Positions 5,673-9,219 of a DNA stretch of 9,219 nt are shown here, in pieces. Numbering within the stretch: the stretch's first letter is position 1; every line of letters begins with the position of its first letter. The translations under genes and the position numbers were made by a program. The notes beneath the pieces were generated by a model. That model was given only the letters and a program-made list of their open reading frames with translations, ran no database searches and was not told where the DNA came from. The DNA comes from Nitrospina sp. (GTDB lineage Bacteria; Nitrospinota; Nitrospinia; Nitrospinales; VA-1), in assembly GCA_018665625.1 (NCBI GenBank), contig JABJCF010000099.1, positions 1 to 9,219 on the forward strand, in the 5' to 3' direction.

Positions 5673-5804
5673 ATGAAGGAAAAAGAACCACCGGAAAAGC
5701 GTAAGGAAAACCTGATATTCACCATATGGGTACACACAGGCTATACGGTACTCATTCTGTCCATGATTGGCTGGATGGTCTATATGGAGTTTTTTATGGA
5801 TTAA
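5673..5804 (+). CDS. 43-aa single-pass membrane microprotein
   Basis: ATG 5673 is preceded by AAAGGA at good spacing, and the frame runs 43 codons to TAA at 5802-5804. The N-terminus is short, highly charged and proline-containing (MKEKEPPEKRKENLI). One hydrophobic helix follows, about residues 21-41 (YTVLILSMIGWMVYMEFF), with aromatic residues at its edges. The charge pattern suggests the N-terminus stays in the cytoplasm. Small proteins like this often serve as accessory subunits of membrane complexes, but I recognise no family. A weak promoter (TTGTTT, 18 nt, TATTTA at 5639-5644) lies upstream, overlapping the partly symmetric GTTTGTGGTTACCAAAC. Confidence 0.65.
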   Translation: MKEKEPPEKRKENLIFTIWVHTGYTVLILSMIGWMVYMEFFMD

Positions 5805-5940
5805 AAATTGCCCCTCCTTGCAATAATCCTCTCATATTTAAGCCTACTTCTAACAGAAATTCTTTATGAAGCTGTCTTTCCTGCTCTAGGTCAAATAAAT
5901 TTAATCCATCAATTCAAAACCCCCACAATGACACAGGTTT

Positions 5941-5953
5941 TCATGTAACATGA
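5941..5953. promoter_or_regulatory. 13-bp palindrome upstream of the pentapeptide gene
   Basis: TCATGT-A-ACATGA is a perfect dyad around one central base, 27 nt before the ATG at 5981. It sits where an operator would act on transcription or where a hairpin would form in the leader. No regulator is known for it, and no clear -35/-10 pair is visible in this 176-bp spacer. Confidence 0.3.
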
Positions 5954-5980
5954 GATCTCTTAATTCACTGGGAAAATAAA

Positions 5981-6493
5981 ATGCCGATTGAAGAACATGT
6001 CAATAAAATCAAAGAAGGGGTAAACGCCTGGAACCTATGGCGAGATCAAAACCCAGAAATTGTTCCCGATCTTTCTAAAGCAGATATCCGTGGATGTCAG
6101 CTTCGAAAAATAAATTTACGCCATACAAACCTGGAAGAAACTAAACTCCAATACTCTAATCTTGCCGAAGCTATCCTTGAAAAAGCCGACATGCATAATG
6201 CCAAACTGTTGGAAGCCAATTTGCAAAGTGCGGATTTAAAAAATGCAAATCTTTGCGGAGCGGGATTATTAGAATCAAATATTCAATTTGCAGACTTTGA
6301 AGGCGCCAGGTTGGAGGGAGCTCAATTCAATGAAGGGACAATTTTCAACCAAACCAATTTAAAGGGGGCCCTACTCAAGGGAGCAACGGGTTTAACCACA
6401 AGCCAGATAGATCTGTCGCAAACAGATTCGCGAACCCAACTCCCCGATTACCTCGAAGAAGAGTTGGACGATGACTTTCTGCTACAATTTTAA
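5981..6493 (+). CDS. Pentapeptide-repeat protein
   Basis: This 170-aa protein has no signal peptide and is probably cytoplasmic. Residues 13-31 (GVNAWNLWRDQNPEIVPDL) are a leader seen in front of many pentapeptide-repeat domains. From about residue 34 to 135, five-residue units of the A(D/N)LxX type follow (KADIRG, RHTNLEETKL, EKADMHNAKL, QSADLKNANL, NLKGALLKGA), which fold as a right-handed quadrilateral beta-helix. A short acidic tail (EEELDDDF) ends the protein. Some relatives mimic DNA and protect gyrase, but most have no known function and nothing here points to one. Only a weak GGGA precedes the ATG. The stop codons of this gene and the convergent redox enzyme are 5 nt apart. Confidence 0.9.
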   Translation: MPIEEHVNKIKEGVNAWNLWRDQNPEIVPDLSKADIRGCQLRKINLRHTNLEETKLQYSNLAEAILEKADMHNAKLLEANLQSADLKNANLCGAGLLESNIQFADFEGARLEGAQFNEGTIFNQTNLKGALLKGATGLTTSQIDLSQTDSRTQLPDYLEEELDDDFLLQF

Positions 6494-6498
6494 AGTGT

Positions 6499-7455
6499 TT
6501 ATATAAAAGATTCGATTTTTTCCTGAAAAAACGCAGGATCGCTTTCAGACTTTCGGATAGTGGCTACAATAGAACTTGCAGCCCTGGCGGAAATGAATTT
6601 TTGCTGGTCGTAACCCATTACGATTTCCCATGCATCTTCTTCATACTTATCTACTAAAGGAAGCGCAACGTCATTGAGCATCCATTGACCGTGACGTATA
6701 TCCTCCTTTATATGAATATCCCAGTAACTGGTAGCCCCACCACCCAGCCCAAGGCGCTCGCCTGCCAATTTAATATTCTGAAAAGAAGCGGGCACAGAAA
6801 CCTCGATAAACAATAAGCCACCAACATATCTTAAAAATTTACGCTTTTGCTCTGATAGCAGAAAGGAATGATTAATATTTGCTAAAACCTCCCAGGGAAC
6901 AATATCTAAATAAGCTTCAGGAGTAGAATCCAACTCAAGCTCTTCCAGCATGGCCGCAAAATGAGAAGAATGTTTTCGATCAATCTTACCGGCCCCATAT
7001 TCTTCCCACAGTATCTTTGTCAACATAAGTTGAACTTCTGAACTAGCCCCTCCCAATACGCGTGACAACTGACTGGCCTCAACCAATCCATCAAGCGATG
7101 CAATCGCAAGATACATGCGATAACCTGTTTCTGAGATATTATCCCGAATAAAGCGCCCCTCTACCGACGGTTCAGGGTTTAAATCCTCATCCGCGCGTTC
7201 ACACAAAGCCTTAATTACATTTTTCGACTCTAGTTTTCCAGCTTTAATCTGCTCGTCTTCCCACGCTGACCATTTTTTCTCAACTAGAGATCGAACTTCA
7301 AAAAGAAACTTTGAGTTTTCGTTGGAATAATTATTTAAATCATCGTACCAAAATAGTTTCATTCGGTTGATATGATACAAACATTTTTGAATGAAAGTAT
7401 GCACTGAATCTTCAACATCTCTAGATGAATACGCCTCATCCAATGCGAGCTCCAT
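6499..7455 (-). CDS. Iron-containing redox enzyme, heme-oxygenase-like fold (start uncertain)
   Basis: This is at least 318 aa. The middle and C-terminal parts show the heme-oxygenase-like diiron pattern of the 'iron-containing redox enzyme' group (related to Haem_oxygenase_2, UndA, CADD). It has WEEYGAGKIDRKHSSHF (150-166) with E151/E152 and H162 as likely ligands, a second helix with E218, and DIHIKEDIRHGQW (246-258) giving H248, D252 and H255. Relatives use O2 for oxidative C-C cleavage, N-oxygenation or self-sacrificing reactions; the substrate is unknown. ATG 7455 has no Shine-Dalgarno, and the frame stays open and coding-like for 53 more codons upstream. The true N-terminus is therefore probably longer. 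It is divergent from the EgtD gene and convergent with the pentapeptide gene. Confidence 0.8.
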   Translation of the reverse strand: MELALDEAYSSRDVEDSVHTFIQKCLYHINRMKLFWYDDLNNYSNENSKFLFEVRSLVEKKWSAWEDEQIKAGKLESKNVIKALCERADEDLNPEPSVEGRFIRDNISETGYRMYLAIASLDGLVEASQLSRVLGGASSEVQLMLTKILWEEYGAGKIDRKHSSHFAAMLEELELDSTPEAYLDIVPWEVLANINHSFLLSEQKRKFLRYVGGLLFIEVSVPASFQNIKLAGERLGLGGGATSYWDIHIKEDIRHGQWMLNDVALPLVDKYEEDAWEIVMGYDQQKFISARAASSIVATIRKSESDPAFFQEKIESFI

Positions 7456-7614
7456 TTTTTCGCTGAAATAGTCTGCGAGCTGAGGTTCTGCTAAAAGTCT
7501 GGCGTCCAGATCCTCACTATTTACTAATTCGACAAACTCTTCTTCAGCTTTTTGATAGTCTAGATAATTATTATTATTTGGTTTGTTAGGATTGATAGGT
7601 TTGACCTTTTTTAT
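7456..7614 (-). other. In-frame upstream extension of the redox enzyme, no canonical start
   Basis: The 53 codons before ATG 7455 contain no stop and read like protein: NPNKPNNNNYLDYQKAEEEF, then ELVNSEDLDARLLAEPQL and ADYFSEK. There is no ATG, GTG or TTG in them; the stretch ends at a TAA just upstream of 7614. A neighbouring frame offers a TTG at 7664 followed by IAGIFNPIPSYINKK, and would join this frame if one base were missing in the T6 (plus-strand) run at 7607-7612. A rare start codon (ATA 7614, ATC 7596), a frameshift, or a one-base error are all possible. Confidence 0.5.
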
Positions 7615-7720
7615 TTATATAAGAAGGAATGGGGTTAAATATACCAGCAATCAAACGTCTGCCTGACCAAGCTGGACAAAAGATTTAAAGAACTATATAC
7701 AGGTAATATAACAAACAGAG

Positions 7721-7757
7721 TTTTTCAGGTCAAATTCGGGTCCTGAAAAAATTTTTC
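7721..7757. promoter_or_regulatory. Hairpin with an alternative partner upstream of the EgtD gene
   Basis: TTTTTCAGG (7721-7729) pairs perfectly with CCTGAAAAA (7742-7750) around a 12-nt loop. The 3' arm could instead pair with the following TTTTTC (7752-7757). The run order (T's on the 5' arm, A's on the 3' arm) is the reverse of a normal terminator. It lies between divergent genes and about 50 nt before ATG 7801, so it may be an operator or a leader structure; that is inference. Confidence 0.35.
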
Positions 7758-7800
7758 TCTTATTTTTTTAACTGAATATAAAAAACCTTGTTTAACAATT

Positions 7801-8748
7801 ATGGAAACAAAACAATTTGCAGATGCGGTTCTACAAGGGCTTTCGCTTAAAACAAAGAAACTGCCCTCGTGGTTGATTTTTGATTCAAAGGGAAGTGAAA
7901 TTTTCAATCAAATTACAAAACTTGTAAATTACCATCCCGCAAAATGTGAACTTGAAATTTTCAACACTCATAAATCAACTTTTTCAAAAATATTTTCCAG
8001 CACTCCAACTCAATTGATAGAGTTAGGCTCGGGTGATGGAGAAAAAACAATCATCCTCATCAAGCAATTACTTGAAGATGGATTAAATATTCAATACACC
8101 CCCATAGATATTTCTGAAGGAGCTATCAACAGCCTTGTCGATACACTCAACAAGAAACTCCCAAATTCTTCCTTAAATGTAACAGGGCTGGTTGCTGATT
8201 ACTTTAAGGGGCTGGCTTCAATCGCAGACACAAATAACACCAGAAAAATGGTGCTATTTTTAGGTGTCACCCTAAACAACATGGATATCCCTGACGCCAG
8301 GGCTTTCCTTAAAAAGCTACACAATAACTTACGGCATGAAGATTATTTGTTGATTGGCTTTGACCTTATGAAAAATCCAAAACTACTTCATCGATCTTAC
8401 AATGACGATTTATTTGAGAAGTTTAATTTACATATTCTCGACAGAATCAATGAATGTCTTGGAGCAAATTTTGACAAGGAATTATTTGTTCAACAAGGGC
8501 ATTACAATCCACAATCACGGGCAGTAGAAAGCTTTCTGTACAGCACCTGCAAACAAACCATTCACATTAAGGCTCTAAATAAAAACTTTGAATTTGATGA
8601 ATGGGAAGCAATGCAAACCGAACAATCTTTTAAATATTCGATCCAAGACATAGAAACACTTGCAAGCGAATGTGGATTCAAAATTGAAGAAAACTTTTAT
8701 GATTCCAAACGTTTTTTTGTAGATAGTTTATGGCAGGTAATAAAATAG
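7801..8748 (+). CDS. egtD: EgtD-like L-histidine N-alpha-methyltransferase
   Basis: This 315-aa protein matches the EgtD family (SAM-dependent trimethylation of histidine to hercynine, the first step of ergothioneine synthesis) in length and motif order. It has ITKLVNYHPAK (38-48), the SAM loop ELGSGDGEKT (74-83), PIDIS (101-105), FLGVTLNN (153-160), SYND (199-202), RINECLGANFD, and TEQSFKY. By family knowledge the histidine pocket uses Tyr, Asn, Tyr, Glu and Ser; Y44, N160, Y200, E274 and S276 fit these. F27 sits where the family normally has Tyr in the Y-D-x-x-G-S motif, so substrate or rate may differ. No EgtB-type sulfoxide synthase is in the window. The ATG is the first start after an in-frame stop and has no Shine-Dalgarno; TATAAA at 7777-7782 may be its -10. 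Confidence 0.85.
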   Translation: METKQFADAVLQGLSLKTKKLPSWLIFDSKGSEIFNQITKLVNYHPAKCELEIFNTHKSTFSKIFSSTPTQLIELGSGDGEKTIILIKQLLEDGLNIQYTPIDISEGAINSLVDTLNKKLPNSSLNVTGLVADYFKGLASIADTNNTRKMVLFLGVTLNNMDIPDARAFLKKLHNNLRHEDYLLIGFDLMKNPKLLHRSYNDDLFEKFNLHILDRINECLGANFDKELFVQQGHYNPQSRAVESFLYSTCKQTIHIKALNKNFEFDEWEAMQTEQSFKYSIQDIETLASECGFKIEENFYDSKRFFVDSLWQVIK

Positions 8749-8756
8749 AAGGGAAA

Positions 8757-8795
8757 TCTCTTGCCCCAGACAAGGGATGAAAAAGCCTAGGCTTT
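8757..8795. terminator. Paired stem-loops between convergent genes
   Basis: TCTCTTG (8757-8763) and CAAGGGA (8771-8777) form a 7-bp stem with one G-U pair and a 7-nt loop. It is followed by the perfect 14-bp palindrome AAAGCCTAGGCTTT (8782-8795), then AAAAT. The palindrome has A's and T's at its ends, so it could act in both directions between the EgtD gene and the convergent exported-protein gene. Long T-runs are absent, so terminator strength is uncertain. Confidence 0.5.
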
Positions 8796-8801
8796 AAAAT
8801 A

Positions 8802-9161
8802 TCAGATCAGTTTTGCCTTTAAAACGTCTACATGCAAACATGTTCTAAGGCTATTCATATTTTTCTCACTGGAAAAACAGATATCATATTCACCCGCTTT
8901 GGAAAAAGACATTTCAAAAGACTGCCCCGACTGAAAGTCGGCAATAGACAAGACCCTTTTTTGAGAGGGAGATTCCGATACCGTAATGTCATATAAAACG
9001 GAATTATAGGAATTGCTAATTGCAACATAATCGTTCTGGTAAACTTCGAGTTGCCCTGGGCTTTTTAGCATTGGATTAAGGATTATAGATCCCGACCCAG
9101 CTTCACTAGTTACTGCGAAAAAAAAGAAAAATAAAACAAACAATTTTACAGAGCGAATCAT
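8802..9161 (-). CDS. Small exported cupredoxin-like protein lacking copper ligands
   Basis: This 119-aa protein starts at ATG 9161, chosen because AGGTGA lies just before it and the protein then opens with a proper Sec signal peptide (MIRSVKLFVLFFFFFAVTSE, cleavage near A21). An upstream in-frame TTG at 9191 would add ten residues before the signal and is unlikely. The mature part reads like a cupredoxin beta-sandwich: QLEVYQNDYVAISNSYNS, then FSKAGEYDICF and TCLHVDV. The usual N-terminal His and the Cys-His-Met copper set are not evident. C95 and C108 could form a disulfide, and H110 and M102 remain but are oddly placed. It is probably periplasmic; function unknown. A -10-like TATAAA lies at 9210-9205; its -35 would be outside the window. 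Confidence 0.7.
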   Translation of the reverse strand: MIRSVKLFVLFFFFFAVTSEAGSGSIILNPMLKSPGQLEVYQNDYVAISNSYNSVLYDITVSESPSQKRVLSIADFQSGQSFEMSFSKAGEYDICFSSEKNMNSLRTCLHVDVLKAKLI

Positions 9162-9219
9162 CACATCACCTGAACATTTTAAATAAAACAAGCTACTGTT
9201 TCATTTTATAAAGATTGAA

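Noticed and set aside
7629..7679. Plus-strand ATG after AAGAAGGA with 16 codons
   Set aside because: The ribosome site touches the ATG with no spacing and the frame is very short; the opposite strand offers a better coding reading.
7725..7907. Minus-strand 60-codon frame at the beginning of the EgtD gene
   Set aside because: It overlaps the coding start of a well-recognised enzyme and the hairpin region, with no own support.

Overview
The window looks like chromosomal DNA of an AT-rich, free-living Gram-negative bacterium. Genes are short to medium and lie on both strands. Two proteins carry classical Sec signal peptides, several genes have good Shine-Dalgarno sites (AAGGAG, GGAGG, GAGGAA), and there is a convincing -24/-12 (sigma-54) promoter. 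Nothing in the sequence identifies the lineage. The general feel would suit a marine Nitrospinota-like or deltaproteobacterial genome, but that is an impression only. There are no rRNA, tRNA, CRISPR or insertion-sequence signatures.

Layout, left to right. (1) A metallo-beta-lactamase-fold protein on the minus strand runs off the left edge. It is divergent from a TTG-initiated FAH-family (acylpyruvase-like) hydrolase. (2) A 158-aa beta-rich protein of unknown function follows. It has a sigma-70 promoter and, just upstream, a well-placed Shine-Dalgarno serving an AUG immediately followed by a stop. It converges on a DUF932 (phage/plasmid-like) gene, and a 14-bp direct repeat lies outside this pair. 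(3) A structured non-coding stretch ends in a long nested hairpin next to a two-gene minus-strand operon. That operon encodes a 49-aa basic peptide and an 82-aa protein consisting mostly of a sigma-70 region 4 domain, and a near-consensus sigma-54 promoter lies in front of it. (4) An exported Sel1-repeat protein is divergent from a 43-aa single-pass membrane microprotein and a pentapeptide-repeat protein. (5) A heme-oxygenase-like iron-containing redox enzyme converges on the pentapeptide gene, and its real start is unclear. It is divergent from an EgtD-type histidine N-alpha-methyltransferase. (6) A small exported cupredoxin-like protein without recognisable copper ligands closes the window.

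Most genes look like independent accessory or housekeeping units rather than one pathway. The most coherent unit is the sigma-54-driven small peptide plus sigma4-only operon. It suggests that a stand-alone sigma region 4 protein is switched on by an enhancer-dependent promoter. The most useful additions to an automatic annotation are the left-edge partial gene, the 49-aa and 43-aa genes, the corrected start of the last gene, and the in-frame extension of the redox enzyme.
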